NCBI GenBank assembly: GCA_017404025.1
Contig: JAFRDD010000173.1
Span: 1-39,780, forward strand
DNA: 39,780 nucleotides
Source: Clostridia bacterium
Lineage (GTDB): Bacteria; Bacillota; Clostridia; TANB77; CAG-508
Direction of reading: 5' to 3'
A program made the translations under genes and the position numbers. The notes beneath the pieces were generated by a model, which searched no databases, was not told where the DNA came from, and worked only from the letters and a program-made list of their open reading frames with translations. Position 1 is the first letter of the stretch. Every line of letters starts with the position of its first letter. Below are positions 1-8,591 of this stretch, in pieces.

Positions 1-438
1 GATGATGGATATATGGGGAGTGGATTAAAATTAAAAAGAGCATTTAAAAAATATGGAATTGAAAACTTTAGTAAAGAAACTCATACATTAGACAGATTTG
101 TACAAGCAGTTGATAGAGTAGATGTATCTAAAGTTACTAAACTTACAGATCTTATGTCTACTATGTCTGAACTTGCAACAAAGATGGGTGGATTTAATGA
201 ATTAGTTAAATTGATTGATGGTGATTTAGTAGATGTACTTGCTAAGTTATCTGAAAAAGTTGAAGATGCTAAGAAGACAATATCTACTGCTGAAAGAATT
301 GAATCTGAAAGACAGAGAAGATTCCAGGCTAATATCAATCAGTTAACTAAGTTAATAGATAATCCTATTAATGTTAAAGTTGGTAACTTAGATAATGATA
401 ATACAATAAGTGCAGGATATGAGAAGACTAAGAAATGA
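1..438 (+). CDS. C-terminal part of a phage structural-type protein (5' end outside the window)
   Basis: The reading frame is open from the first base of the window, so the Met at position 13 need not be the real start. The last ~115 residues are strongly helical and coiled-coil-like, ending in a short segment (VKVGNL) of the kind seen at the ends of long phage tail or tape-measure proteins. Next to the window edge the residues GSGLKLKRAFKKYGIENF resemble the Y-x-GSG...KYG-x-ENF signature common in phage GIY-YIG-type nucleases. The rest looks nothing like a nuclease, so this may be chance or a fusion. The stop overlaps the next start (ATGA). Function is not assigned; a tail or tape-measure end is the better guess. 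Confidence 0.5.
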   Translation, partial: DDGYMGSGLKLKRAFKKYGIENFSKETHTLDRFVQAVDRVDVSKVTKLTDLMSTMSELATKMGGFNELVKLIDGDLVDVLAKLSEKVEDAKKTISTAERIESERQRRFQANINQLTKLIDNPINVKVGNLDNDNTISAGYEKTKK

Positions 439-608
439 AAGCATACAACATATACTATAAAAACAACAAATTAAATTCTAAACCATTAGATACTGATAAT
501 ATAAAGGATATATTGTCAAAAGGTTTTATAATTAAAAAAGTAGATGAAAACAAATCTGAAAAGATTCATGTAAGTAATCTTAATATAATTAAATGTACTA
601 TTATTTAA
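435..608 (+). CDS. Small hypothetical protein, 57 aa
   Basis: The ATG overlaps the stop of the preceding gene (ATGA) and the frame runs to TAA two bases before the next ATG, so it is tightly packed and probably translationally coupled. The product starts MKAYNIYYKNNK and is small, Lys/Asn/Ile-rich and without membrane segment or Cys pairs. I do not recognise it. Its position between two structural-looking genes suggests a minor late protein, but that is inference from context only. Confidence 0.55.
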   Translation: MKAYNIYYKNNKLNSKPLDTDNIKDILSKGFIIKKVDENKSEKIHVSNLNIIKCTII

Positions 609-609
609 T

Positions 610-1254
610 ATGTTTGCGTTAAAAGGAAGACAAGATAATTATAGATTAGTATTTCCAAAAGAATTTCTTTGTGATGAAATTACAGAGAAATATGCTAAAA
701 TACTTAAAGAAAAACATAGTTACATATATTCTCCAATTGATTTTGTAAATGAAACAATACAGAAAGTACAAGTATTAGGATTCCAGGAAGCTACAGTTGA
801 ACAACTTCAGACTGGTAGAGGTACATTTGCTTCAAATGAAAACAGAATTGCACAGAATAGATTCTTACATACTGCGTCACAAGTAAATTATCGTTCAGAA
901 ACTAATCCTATAAATTTAATTGATAAAACATTAAATGTTGAATTTAGACATACATTAGGTTTCTGTAATTATTTTATGTTATTTGAAAATTTCTTCCATT
1001 TATATGAACGTGATACTAAATATGACCAGATGATTCCTAATTTGTTTATTGACATATTGGATAATGCTGGAAACATTTATTCAAGAATAGAAATTATAAA
1101 ACCTATCATAAATGGAATTGATATGCTTGACTTAGATTTTACTCAACCCATAGCGCAAAGTCAGACATTTAAAATTGAATTCAAATATTCTAATTTAGAC
1201 TTCCAATTCATAGAGGAAGATGATGAAAACAAAAATGTTATAACATACATTTAA
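610..1254 (+). CDS. Hypothetical protein, probable virion component, 214 aa
   Basis: The start is the ATG directly after the previous stop. The protein opens MFALKGRQDNYRLVFPKEF and has alternating beta-like stretches in its C-terminal half (for example TFKIEFKYSNLDFQF), with no signal peptide, membrane segment or enzyme motif that I can see. It is the last gene before a terminator-like hairpin and shares an operon with the preceding structural-type gene, so a tail, neck or baseplate role is plausible. I do not recognise a named family. Confidence 0.55.
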   Translation: MFALKGRQDNYRLVFPKEFLCDEITEKYAKILKEKHSYIYSPIDFVNETIQKVQVLGFQEATVEQLQTGRGTFASNENRIAQNRFLHTASQVNYRSETNPINLIDKTLNVEFRHTLGFCNYFMLFENFFHLYERDTKYDQMIPNLFIDILDNAGNIYSRIEIIKPIINGIDMLDLDFTQPIAQSQTFKIEFKYSNLDFQFIEEDDENKNVITYI

Positions 1255-1335
1255 GATTCCGTGATAATATCCTCATGTTAGTGGTAGATCTTTCCTCTAC
1301 TGACATTTATTATAATACATATAATACTAATCAAT

Positions 1336-1388
1336 AGATTGATTTAAATCGTCATTAAAGACATTTAAAATCAATCTTATTTTTTCTT
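1336..1388 (+). terminator. Rho-independent terminator-like hairpin after the first operon
   Basis: A 10-bp stem (1336-1345 with 1368-1377) contains a short inner GTC/GAC stem and is followed by TATTTTTTCTT. It lies in the 189-base gap between the structural-type genes and the IMPDH-like gene. Confidence 0.55.
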
Positions 1389-1406
1389 AAATCTTGGATA
1401 GTCATA

Positions 1407-1428
1407 TTTCTATATTAAAATATAAATA
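1407..1428 (+). promoter_or_regulatory. Phage promoter motif TTTCTATATTA-N3-TATAAATA
   Basis: TTTCTATATTA (1407-1417) is separated by 3 bases from TATAAATA (1421-1428) and ends 15 bases before the ATG of the IMPDH-like gene. The same pair with the same spacing occurs before 4433, 27476 and 34058. TATAAATA is identical to the T4 late-promoter core, but the upstream element is not part of that promoter. Confidence 0.6.
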
Positions 1429-1443
1429 TGTAGTTGCATTAAA

Positions 1444-2682
1444 ATGATTTTAGAAGAGCAAGGTTATGCATATGCTGATTTGACAATTGTTCCTGCAGTC
1501 ATCAGTAAAATTAAATCCAGAAAAGAATGTAATATTTTTTATGAAGATGGAAATCTTCCAATTTTTGCTGCCCCAATGATGACGGTAGTAAATGAACATA
1601 ATTATAAAATTTATGAGGAAAATAAAATTAATGTAATTCTCCCAAGAACAGTAAAATATAATTTAAGACTTGATTTCTTAAATAATGGTAAGTGGGTGGC
1701 ATTTTCATTAAAAGAATTTATAAAATTGTTCTGCCAGTTTGGGGATGATGATATGCCTGTAATGAAGCCAGGTAACACATATAAAGTTTTAATTGATATG
1801 GCAGACGGCCACATGGAGGAATTGTATACATATACTTTTTCTGCTAAAAGACTTGCTAAAAACTTTGGGTATGAACTTATATTAATGGTTGGTAATATTG
1901 CTAATCCTGAAACATATAGATGGATATGTACTCATACAGAAGTTGATTATGTTAGATTAGCAATTGGTTCTGGCTCTAATTGTTTGACAACAAATAATGT
2001 TGGTGAACATTATCCTATTGCTACACTTATTGATAAATGTAAGCAAATTAAGGATGAACTTAAAGGAGAAATGGAATATTATGAACCAGGAACAGAATGG
2101 ATTGATGTCAAATGTTTGCCTTATATTGTTGCAGATGGTGGAATTAAAGTATATTCAGATGTAAATAAAGCACTTGCACTTGGTGCAGATTATGTAATGA
2201 TTGGAGGGTTGTTTGGTAGTTTGTTTGAAAGTAGTGGTGATATGATAATTGAGTCAAGAGATAGTGCTCAATATCCTGCAGTATATGATTCTGAAACTGG
2301 TAAAGTTTTATATTACACAAGTTATGGTTCTAAGAAGATAAACATTTGGAATGGTAACACTGAAGAAGAAAAACGTGCTTGTATTCGTTCAGTTAAGAAC
2401 ATTAAGAAACGTCTTATTGGTATGTCAACTAAGGAAGCTCAGATTGCAATAGCAAGATGTCTTGAGGAACCTAAAGAACTTACTCCTGATATGCTTAAGA
2501 CAAGTGAAGGAAATACCACATTTGTTGAATGTAAGTATACATTAAAGCAATGGCTTGAGAATATGATGGATTATCTTCGTTCAGCTATGAGTTACAATAA
2601 TTGTTATACACTTGAAGAGTTTAAGAATAATTGTGATCTTATTGTAAATTCTCCAGCAGAAATACAAGCAGTCAATAAATAA
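1444..2682 (+). CDS. IMP dehydrogenase / GMP reductase-family enzyme, 412 aa
   Basis: Enzymes of this TIM-barrel family act on IMP or GMP with NAD(P) in guanine-nucleotide synthesis or salvage. The family pattern is clear: an N-terminal YADLTIVP, D-x-A-D-G-H near 118-123, VGN at 149-151, the catalytic-loop motif GSGSNCLTT with the expected nucleophile at Cys180, the phosphate-binding ADGGI at 230-234, and GADYVMIGG near 248-255 followed by an E-S. There is no CBS (Bateman) insert, which fits GMP reductase or a minimal IMPDH. A flap motif YGSKK near residue 300 follows. It has its own promoter motif and overlaps the next gene by one base (TAATG). Whether it makes XMP or IMP cannot be decided by eye. 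Confidence 0.85.
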   Translation: MILEEQGYAYADLTIVPAVISKIKSRKECNIFYEDGNLPIFAAPMMTVVNEHNYKIYEENKINVILPRTVKYNLRLDFLNNGKWVAFSLKEFIKLFCQFGDDDMPVMKPGNTYKVLIDMADGHMEELYTYTFSAKRLAKNFGYELILMVGNIANPETYRWICTHTEVDYVRLAIGSGSNCLTTNNVGEHYPIATLIDKCKQIKDELKGEMEYYEPGTEWIDVKCLPYIVADGGIKVYSDVNKALALGADYVMIGGLFGSLFESSGDMIIESRDSAQYPAVYDSETGKVLYYTSYGSKKINIWNGNTEEEKRACIRSVKNIKKRLIGMSTKEAQIAIARCLEEPKELTPDMLKTSEGNTTFVECKYTLKQWLENMMDYLRSAMSYNNCYTLEEFKNNCDLIVNSPAEIQAVNK

Positions 2683-2987
2683 TGAAAATTCCTGAAGATG
2701 ATTATTTAAAGTGGATGAATGATTATTTCCACATTAAAGATGATACGGACCCTGAAAATTACAGTGAATGGATTTCATTTTTAATGGAAGCTAAAGATAA
2801 CAATAAGTTATCATCAGTTTGGAATTCAATGTTAGAAGGTCGTTTAGGGATGTATGTTAGAAACTATATGAGAGAGCAGCATCCTGAAATTGATGATGAC
2901 ATTCATGATTATGGAGATTTTGAAGATTATTCTTGGGAACTAATTAATAAGTTACTTGATAAAATAGAAAAAGGAGAGATTAACTAA
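2682..2987 (+). CDS. Acidic hypothetical protein, 101 aa
   Basis: The start overlaps the IMPDH-like stop (TAATG), implying translational coupling. The protein is Asp/Glu-rich and Trp/Tyr-rich, soluble-looking, with an acidic stretch around residues 69-83 (PEIDDDIHDYGDFED). I see no known motif. Its stop codon lies in the loop of a terminator-like hairpin, so it closes the short operon. A DNA-mimic or adaptor role could be imagined from the charge but is not supported by anything specific. Confidence 0.6.
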   Translation: MKIPEDDYLKWMNDYFHIKDDTDPENYSEWISFLMEAKDNNKLSSVWNSMLEGRLGMYVRNYMREQHPEIDDDIHDYGDFEDYSWELINKLLDKIEKGEIN

Positions 2988-3008
2988 GAACCTCTCCTTT
3001 AAAGTTTT
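2970..3008 (+). terminator. Terminator-like hairpin containing the stop codon
   Basis: The 9-bp stem AAAGGAGAG / CTCTCCTTT (2970-2978 with 2992-3000) encloses the TAA at 2985-2987. The following tract is AAAGTTTTATT, a weak U-run, so it may be leaky or act as an mRNA 3'-end stabiliser. Confidence 0.5.
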
Positions 3009-3050
3009 ATTATAGCATATTAAGATATATTTAAAAATAATCCCAATGTT

Positions 3051-3072
3051 TTTCTATTTTTATATATAATAT
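3051..3072 (+). promoter_or_regulatory. Variant phage promoter motif
   Basis: TTTCTATTTTTATATATAA lies 15 bases before the ATG at 3087. It matches the TTTCTATATTA element imperfectly and has a TATATATAA core, in the same place as the better copies. Confidence 0.4.
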
Positions 3073-3086
3073 ATGAATTGATTATT

Positions 3087-3572
3087 ATGCTTATTGAAGA
3101 AATGTTAAATAAAAGAGATCTTTCAACAAATGTGTGTGTAGCATTACAAAATCAAATTGGAAAGAATGTTGCAGGAGTCTTTGAAATGGATGAATTTGAA
3201 AAAAGAGATACTGATGAGTTTAATGAATATGTATCTTCAGAAATGAAAAGACTTAACTTAAAAGTAATGATATTTACTGGATGGGCATTTACAAAGTCTT
3301 TGTTTGAAAAACAATATGAATATGTTATCACATATGAAAATTCTTTATATATTCCAGAATTAAATACTATAATTGTTGCAGATTCAAAAGGGACACTTAT
3401 AAACGATGTAATAAAGAAAATTAAACCAGAAATTTGTGCAGCATCAGATATGAATATTGTTAATATTGTTGAATCTGACAATGGCATACAAATAAATTAT
3501 TTTACAAAGTCTGCAGTAAAATATTTTGAAGAAAGACCAAAATCTGTTGAAGAAATAATTCAAAATTCTTAA
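3087..3572 (+). CDS. Hypothetical protein, 161 aa
   Basis: I chose the ATG at 3087 (MLIEEMLNKRDL) over an in-frame TTG nine bases upstream, because the ATG sits at the usual distance from the promoter motif. The protein is a mixed alpha/beta soluble type with hydrophobic strands (LKVMIFTGWAF, YEYVITYENSLYIPEL, NTIIVADSKG), which looks like a small compact enzyme-like or binding fold. No catalytic signature is recognisable. It is followed two bases later by the metallophosphatase gene, so the two probably share a transcript. Confidence 0.6.
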   Translation: MLIEEMLNKRDLSTNVCVALQNQIGKNVAGVFEMDEFEKRDTDEFNEYVSSEMKRLNLKVMIFTGWAFTKSLFEKQYEYVITYENSLYIPELNTIIVADSKGTLINDVIKKIKPEICAASDMNIVNIVESDNGIQINYFTKSAVKYFEERPKSVEEIIQNS

Positions 3573-3574
3573 TT

Positions 3575-4369
3575 ATGATTATAATTATACCTGACGTTCA
3601 CGGAAGAACATTTTGGAAAGAAAAAGTATATGATACTTTAGAAAATGATAAAGATACACATATAGTGTTTCTTGGAGACTATGTTGACCCATATCAATAT
3701 GAAGGAATATTTCCTGATGAAGCTATTCCAATTTTAGAAGAAATAATTGACCTAAAAATAAAGTATCCTAATCAGATTACACTTCTTTTAGGAAATCATG
3801 ATTGTGGATATATTTGGAAAAGTGTATGTTCATCAAGAAGAGATGTGATGCATTATCATGATATTAATCATTTATTTGTATCTAATTTATCATTATTTGA
3901 TTTAGCATATTCAACTGAAATAAATGGAAAGAAATATCTTTTGACACATTCTGGTGTTCATAAAGTATGGATTGATAAGTTTATTGATTATATTGGTGCA
4001 AAAATAGAATATGATTCAATTGAATGGTTTTTAAATAATACTCTTCATTGTGAAACATATAATGATACATTAGAAACATTTCTTGGTCAATATTCATATT
4101 TTAGATCATATTTTGGACCAGATTACGGTTCATGTGTATGGGCTGATGTTAGAGAGATGTCTGAAGAACTACCACATAGGGCTGCAGATAAAGAGCTTGG
4201 CTATTTTCAAATATTTGGACATACTCAATTAGAAAATGAACCTATTGTTAAAGATTATTTTGCATGTCTTGATGTACGAAGATATTTTATACTGACAGAT
4301 GAAAATAAATTGTTAGATCCACAGCATCCAACTGGAGAATGGGAATATGATTTAAATAATTTGGAATAG
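3575..4369 (+). CDS. Calcineurin-like metallophosphatase, 264 aa
   Basis: This family uses a two-metal centre to hydrolyse phosphate esters; phage members include protein phosphatases and polynucleotide or nucleotide phosphatases. The metal ligands appear in order: D-V-H at 7-9, GDYVD at 34-38, GNHD at 73-76, then THSGVH in mid-protein and FGHTQ towards the C-terminus. The GDYVD...GNHD pairing is of the PP1/PP2A/lambda-phosphatase kind. The length matches lambda-type phosphatases with some extension. The gene follows a hypothetical gene by 2 bases, and its stop lies in the stem of a strong terminator. The natural substrate cannot be told from sequence. Confidence 0.85.
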   Translation: MIIIIPDVHGRTFWKEKVYDTLENDKDTHIVFLGDYVDPYQYEGIFPDEAIPILEEIIDLKIKYPNQITLLLGNHDCGYIWKSVCSSRRDVMHYHDINHLFVSNLSLFDLAYSTEINGKKYLLTHSGVHKVWIDKFIDYIGAKIEYDSIEWFLNNTLHCETYNDTLETFLGQYSYFRSYFGPDYGSCVWADVREMSEELPHRAADKELGYFQIFGHTQLENEPIVKDYFACLDVRRYFILTDENKLLDPQHPTGEWEYDLNNLE

Positions 4370-4401
4370 AGGTAATAATGAATATTACCTCTATTTTTTT
4401 C
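4367..4401 (+). terminator. Strong rho-independent terminator
   Basis: The 11-bp perfect stem TAGAGGTAATA / TATTACCTCTA has a 5-base loop (4378-4382) and runs into TTTTTTTC. The stop codon of the phosphatase is the first three bases of the stem. The U-run is shared with the start of the next promoter motif. Confidence 0.85.
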
Positions 4402-4419
4402 TATATTATATTATAAGTA
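4398..4419 (+). promoter_or_regulatory. Phage promoter motif TTTCTATATTA-N3-TATAAGTA
   Basis: TTTCTATATTA (4398-4408), 3 bases, then TATAAGTA (4412-4419), ending 13 bases before the helicase ATG. It abuts the preceding terminator. Confidence 0.6.
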
Positions 4420-4432
4420 CATTAAGATAATT

Positions 4433-6331
4433 ATGCTTACTAGTAAAGAACAGATTGAATCATATGTAGAGCAATGGACTCAAGAAAAGATTGGAAAAGA
4501 ATTTGAATTTAGACCTCATCAGAAAGAAACTATCATTAATGTAATAGAAAACATACTTAATCATAAGCATAGAAATTATATTATAGAAGCTCCTACTGGT
4601 TCTGGTAAATCATTGATTAATATCATATCAGCCGGTGTGCTTGCTGATTTTTATGAAATGGATTCTTATATTCTTGTATCTGATTTGTTTCTTTGGGAAC
4701 AATATGAGAATTTTTTAAAGAAATATAAGAATACTGGAATTGCTTCATTAAAGGGACAAACAGGAAATTATCTCTGTGGAATAAATGGAGAAGATATGAA
4801 GAATGCAGACTGCCGTATGGCTGGTCTTTCTTGGGCTGCATTATTCAACCCAAAATCAATTGAGAAATATGGGTATGATTGTGCATACAGTTGTGAATAT
4901 GTTCAAGCAAGAAAAAGAGCTATTAAATCAAGAGTATGCATTATGACATATCAACTGTTCTTGTTTGTTATGAACAATCCACAGTTCAACAGTGATAGTT
5001 CTGGTGCTCCTATATTTAAAGAACGAGATGTTCTGTTTTGTGATGAGTGTCATAACATACCAAATATTGTTCAAATGCAATATGCCCCAACAATTATTGA
5101 AGATAATTTTGAAAAGATAGAGGCATTATTTATGCATGCTACTCAATTATCTGCACAATTATTTAATGAAAATGATGATACTGGTGAAAGACAAGGAGCA
5201 GATTCAATGATGCTTTATTCTAATTCTGCAGATTTAAGAAAGGATTTAGAAAAATGTTGGCATACATGGATTTTAGATGAATCAAGAAAGGATGAGGATT
5301 ATACATGCATTAGTGATTATTTGAAAATACTTGAATCATTTAAAGATGTATGCACAAAAATTAAGTCAGATATGTCAATGAAAAAACTTGAAAGACTTAA
5401 TGTAACAAAAGAAGACATTAAATTGTTCAAGATTGCATCATGGTATGAAAATTATATGTGTCATTGGCATGATTTCAATACTGCTATAACAATAACAGGT
5501 CCTGAGTATCTTCTTAAAGATATTAATATTGCTAATGATGATAAGCATGTATCTGTATCTTTCAAATGTACTAAAGAAGATTATCTTGTTTACATGTTTT
5601 TATTGCAACGTTCTAAATATAAAGTATTTTGTTCAGCTACAATAGGAGGTAAAGTTGCTTATGATGAAAACATGGGATTTAGATATGATAAAGATATGGA
5701 TAAACCTGAAGAATTAAATGAATCTAAAATGGAAGTTGTTCCGTCTTCATTTGATTTCAGTAAATCTCCTATTCATTTTTTGAATAAGTTTAAGATGTCT
5801 TTTAAAGAAAGAGATATATCATTCCGTCATTTGAAGAATGTTATATATTCAATATGTAACACTAAATTTAAAGACCAAAAGGGAATGATACAAACTGGTT
5901 CATATTATTTTGCTGAACAGCTTTATAATGATGCTCCTATGGAAATTAAACAAAGAATGTTAGTATACAATGGTTCAAGAGAAAAGAATAGTATGGTTGC
6001 TATTCATAAGATGTCTCCTGATACTATTCTTGTAGGACCAACATTAAATACTGGTGTTGACCTTCCAGGAGATGAATGTCGTTTTATCATTATTCTTAAG
6101 GTTCCTTTCCCAAGTATGGCTGACAAACTTGTAAAAGAAAAATTAAAACTATTTCCACTTTGGTATAATTCAAGTACAAGTAATGAAATAATTCAGGGAA
6201 TAGGCCGTGGTGTTCGATATGATGGTGATTGGTGTGTTACATATATACTTGATGCTTGTTTCTGGAATCTTTATTTAAGTACAAAAGATCAATATCCAAA
6301 AGAATTACAAGATAGAATAAATGTTATATAA
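4433..6331 (+). CDS. XPD/DinG-type superfamily 2 DNA helicase, 632 aa
   Basis: An ATP-driven helicase of the Rad3/DinG branch, expected to unwind DNA in replication, recombination or repair. Visible motifs: a Q-motif-like FRPHQ near 26-30, Walker A APTGSGKS at 53-60, motif II DECH at 204-207 (a DEAH variant), FCSATI in mid-protein (motif III-like), GPTLNTGVDLPG (motif V region) and QGIGRGVR (motif VI). Four cysteines at 115, 127, 150 and 154 lie between motifs I and II, just where XPD and DinG hold a 4Fe-4S cluster, so an iron-sulfur cluster is likely. The gene has its own promoter and starts a long run of closely spaced genes ending with a resolvase and a glycosyltransferase. Confidence 0.85.
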   Translation: MLTSKEQIESYVEQWTQEKIGKEFEFRPHQKETIINVIENILNHKHRNYIIEAPTGSGKSLINIISAGVLADFYEMDSYILVSDLFLWEQYENFLKKYKNTGIASLKGQTGNYLCGINGEDMKNADCRMAGLSWAALFNPKSIEKYGYDCAYSCEYVQARKRAIKSRVCIMTYQLFLFVMNNPQFNSDSSGAPIFKERDVLFCDECHNIPNIVQMQYAPTIIEDNFEKIEALFMHATQLSAQLFNENDDTGERQGADSMMLYSNSADLRKDLEKCWHTWILDESRKDEDYTCISDYLKILESFKDVCTKIKSDMSMKKLERLNVTKEDIKLFKIASWYENYMCHWHDFNTAITITGPEYLLKDINIANDDKHVSVSFKCTKEDYLVYMFLLQRSKYKVFCSATIGGKVAYDENMGFRYDKDMDKPEELNESKMEVVPSSFDFSKSPIHFLNKFKMSFKERDISFRHLKNVIYSICNTKFKDQKGMIQTGSYYFAEQLYNDAPMEIKQRMLVYNGSREKNSMVAIHKMSPDTILVGPTLNTGVDLPGDECRFIIILKVPFPSMADKLVKEKLKLFPLWYNSSTSNEIIQGIGRGVRYDGDWCVTYILDACFWNLYLSTKDQYPKELQDRINVI

Positions 6332-6340
6332 ATAGTGCAT

Positions 6341-6859
6341 ATGAAAATAAAAAGAAAAATGATTGTTGAACAAGATATTAGATATCTTGTTGCTACTATG
6401 GGAGTAAGATACTGGCAAGATTGTGAATATTCTACTGATGGTGAAAATTGGATTGATCCGTGTGTAGAAGATACTGAAGAAGAAAGTGAAAATATGAAAC
6501 AGTTAACACCATGTATTGTAAATGCTAATATTGGATATAAGCCAGCAGACTATTGGCAATTATTAATTGATCTTGAAACTGGAAAAGTATTGAATTGGAA
6601 ACAAGGTTTTTATCTAAGAACTCATTATAAAGTTTGTGATGATGGAGAATATATATTTGAGGATGAAAACTTCAATACAGTAGTAAATATAACAAAAGAA
6701 TATGAACAATATTATGTTCCAGATTTTATGGCTATTGAAGATGACGGTTGGGGAGATTATGTATATTTAAATATTGATGGTGAAGGCAATATTGAACATT
6801 TTAATAGAATGTTATCAGAAATTAAGGATTATTTTGAAAATATAGATAAAGAAGATTAA
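6341..6859 (+). CDS. Conserved phage-type hypothetical protein, 172 aa
   Basis: The ATG at 6341 (MKIKRKMIVEQDI) is preferred to a GTG two codons upstream. The core reads roughly as GVRYWQD..., then YWQLLIDLETGKVLNW, then HYKVCDDGEYIF, then WGDYVYLNIDGEG. My impression is that this ordered pattern recurs in hypothetical proteins of many unrelated phages, but I cannot name a domain or function. It is acidic and soluble. It overlaps the next gene by one base (TAATG), within the helicase-to-resolvase operon. Confidence 0.6.
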   Translation: MKIKRKMIVEQDIRYLVATMGVRYWQDCEYSTDGENWIDPCVEDTEEESENMKQLTPCIVNANIGYKPADYWQLLIDLETGKVLNWKQGFYLRTHYKVCDDGEYIFEDENFNTVVNITKEYEQYYVPDFMAIEDDGWGDYVYLNIDGEGNIEHFNRMLSEIKDYFENIDKED

Positions 6860-7044
6860 TGACTGTTGGTGAATTAATTGACGAATTAAAAAAATATCCA
6901 CAAGATATGCCGGTTGCTTGTTGTGGTGATATTTATTATCCTCCAACAGCAGAAAATAATAGAATTCATGTTGCAGAAATGCTATGGGTGGATAATAATT
7001 ATCCTTGGAATAGACCTGATTTTGAATATATAAATTTAGAATAA
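6859..7044 (+). CDS. Small conserved hypothetical protein, 61 aa
   Basis: The opening MTVGELIDELKKYPQDMPV is typical of small phage and prophage proteins that begin with a helix-turn of this form followed by a short beta region. Their function is unknown to me. The start overlaps the upstream stop (TAATG) and the next gene follows after 2 bases, so it belongs to the helicase operon. Confidence 0.6.
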   Translation: MTVGELIDELKKYPQDMPVACCGDIYYPPTAENNRIHVAEMLWVDNNYPWNRPDFEYINLE

Positions 7045-7046
7045 TT

Positions 7047-7574
7047 ATGACAACCGAAGAATATAATATTAAAATTAAAGAACTTCGTAAAGAAAGAGAT
7101 TTTCATCAAAAAGAAGCAAATCGTCTCGCAAATGAGATGGATGAACTTGTAAATTTAATTGATAAGGAAAAAATTGATTGGATTATTGGTAAATATATAA
7201 AAATAGACAGAAGAAATAAAGGAGGATATCTTGAATTCTTCTATACAGATTCTATTGAGAATAGACCAAGAGGATATACACTTTATGGAAAAGGATTTGA
7301 TATAAGTGATATCATAATAAGAATAGATTCAACATCTACATTATATGTTGAGGATGGAAATCTTGATGTAATTTCTGAAATTTCAGAAGAAGATTTTTAT
7401 AAAGTATTTGATGAATATACTAAATTACTTAGAGAAAAATTGAAAGAAAAAACTAATTATAAATCTTTAGGTGACCAATTTGCTTTTAAGAAATCATTAA
7501 TAAAAGCAACAGCTGAACTTAAAGATAAGAATTCATTATCAAATAAAGTACTTGAAATTTTAAAATCTAATTAA
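7047..7574 (+). CDS. Hypothetical protein with N-terminal coiled coil, 175 aa
   Basis: Residues ~1-42 are charged and helical (KELRKERDFHQKEANRLANE), as in a short coiled coil. A middle beta-rich part (about 46-115) is followed by a helical C-terminus. No catalytic or binding motif is seen. It is co-oriented and spaced by 1-2 bases with both neighbours. I do not recognise the family; a small oligomeric accessory protein is as far as the sequence goes. Confidence 0.55.
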   Translation: MTTEEYNIKIKELRKERDFHQKEANRLANEMDELVNLIDKEKIDWIIGKYIKIDRRNKGGYLEFFYTDSIENRPRGYTLYGKGFDISDIIIRIDSTSTLYVEDGNLDVISEISEEDFYKVFDEYTKLLREKLKEKTNYKSLGDQFAFKKSLIKATAELKDKNSLSNKVLEILKSN

Positions 7575-7575
7575 T

Positions 7576-7962
7576 ATGAGTAGAAGAAAATCTTATAAAA
7601 TTTTTGACATTGATTATTTACAGAATGGTGAATTAACTGAAGATGATCTTTATTATCTTTTTGAAACAAACAGTCTTATTTTTTCATTAGTTGTTGAAAT
7701 GTTTAGATTTTCAAAACAAGAATTAGTTGATGAAAAGAAAATATTGCATCTAATAAAAAATGATAAAGATTGGATGTATAAATATTTTTGGACAGATAAA
7801 CAAAGGTCTGATTTTGAAAACATTGTATTCAATGTATATAAGAATGTTAAATATTGCGGAGATGTTGAAGCAGATTCATTATCAAAGTGGTGGATAATGG
7901 AATATGGATTAACTAATAAAGATTTAAAAAGGAATAAAAAAATATCTAAAATGAGTGAATGA
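7576..7962 (+). CDS. Hypothetical protein, 128 aa
   Basis: A soluble, mostly helical protein starting MSRRKSYKIFDIDYLQNGEL, rich in Asp, Lys and aromatic residues, without a known motif. Its TGA overlaps the ATG of the RuvC-like gene (ATGA), so translation of the two is probably coupled. It may be an accessory to the resolvase, by position only. Confidence 0.55.
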   Translation: MSRRKSYKIFDIDYLQNGELTEDDLYYLFETNSLIFSLVVEMFRFSKQELVDEKKILHLIKNDKDWMYKYFWTDKQRSDFENIVFNVYKNVKYCGDVEADSLSKWWIMEYGLTNKDLKRNKKISKMSE

Positions 7963-8591
7963 TTGACATATATGTTGGAATAGATCCATCAATGAATTCC
8001 AGTGGAGTAACATGTTTAGCATATGAAGATGGCAAACTTATTAGAGAAATGTTTTATATCATAAAGCCTGATAAGTTAACAAAAAGAGAAAATGAAGCTG
8101 AACAAGCAAACTTAAAAAGATTTATGTATGTTCTTTATCAAAAGCCAGAATATGATAAAGAAAATAATCATGAAGTAGAATATAATAAGATACTTATATT
8201 TAAGCAGATACTTGAAGATATTGAAGAAGTAGTAAAGAAATTTATACATCAAATTACTTATTCAGGTATTTATAATTTATATGTTTGCCAAGAAGGAATT
8301 TCTTATGGTTCCGCGTCAAGAACAAAATCCGTGTTTGATTTAGCTGGATTAAATTTCTTATTAAGAATGATGGTTATAACTAAATTAAGACCAACATATT
8401 TTTTAATAGCAACACCTTCAGAAATAAAAAAGAAAACATCAGGAAATGGAAATTGTAAGAAAGAAGTGATGATAGATTTATTTAAAGCAATTTATTCAGA
8501 TTTCAATTTACCTAAACTTGATGATATTGCAGATTCTTTTTGGATGGCAAGTTATGTTAAAAATTTACATGATGAAGGAATAATAGAATGA
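7959..8591 (+). CDS. RuvC-like Holliday junction resolvase, 210 aa
   Basis: RuvC-type nucleases of the RNase H fold cut branched DNA; in phages they trim recombination and replication intermediates before packaging. The N-terminus YVGIDPSMNSSGV carries the first catalytic Asp (D9) in the typical G-I-D-P-S-x-N-S-(S/T)-G form. The second acidic site fits E112 in CQEGISYGS, and the C-terminal D-x-x-D (LDDIADSFWMA, Asp189 and Asp192) completes the usual D-E-D-D set. The length suits the family. The start overlaps the previous stop and its own end overlaps the next start, so it sits firmly in the operon. Confidence 0.8.
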   Translation: MIDIYVGIDPSMNSSGVTCLAYEDGKLIREMFYIIKPDKLTKRENEAEQANLKRFMYVLYQKPEYDKENNHEVEYNKILIFKQILEDIEEVVKKFIHQITYSGIYNLYVCQEGISYGSASRTKSVFDLAGLNFLLRMMVITKLRPTYFLIATPSEIKKKTSGNGNCKKEVMIDLFKAIYSDFNLPKLDDIADSFWMASYVKNLHDEGIIE

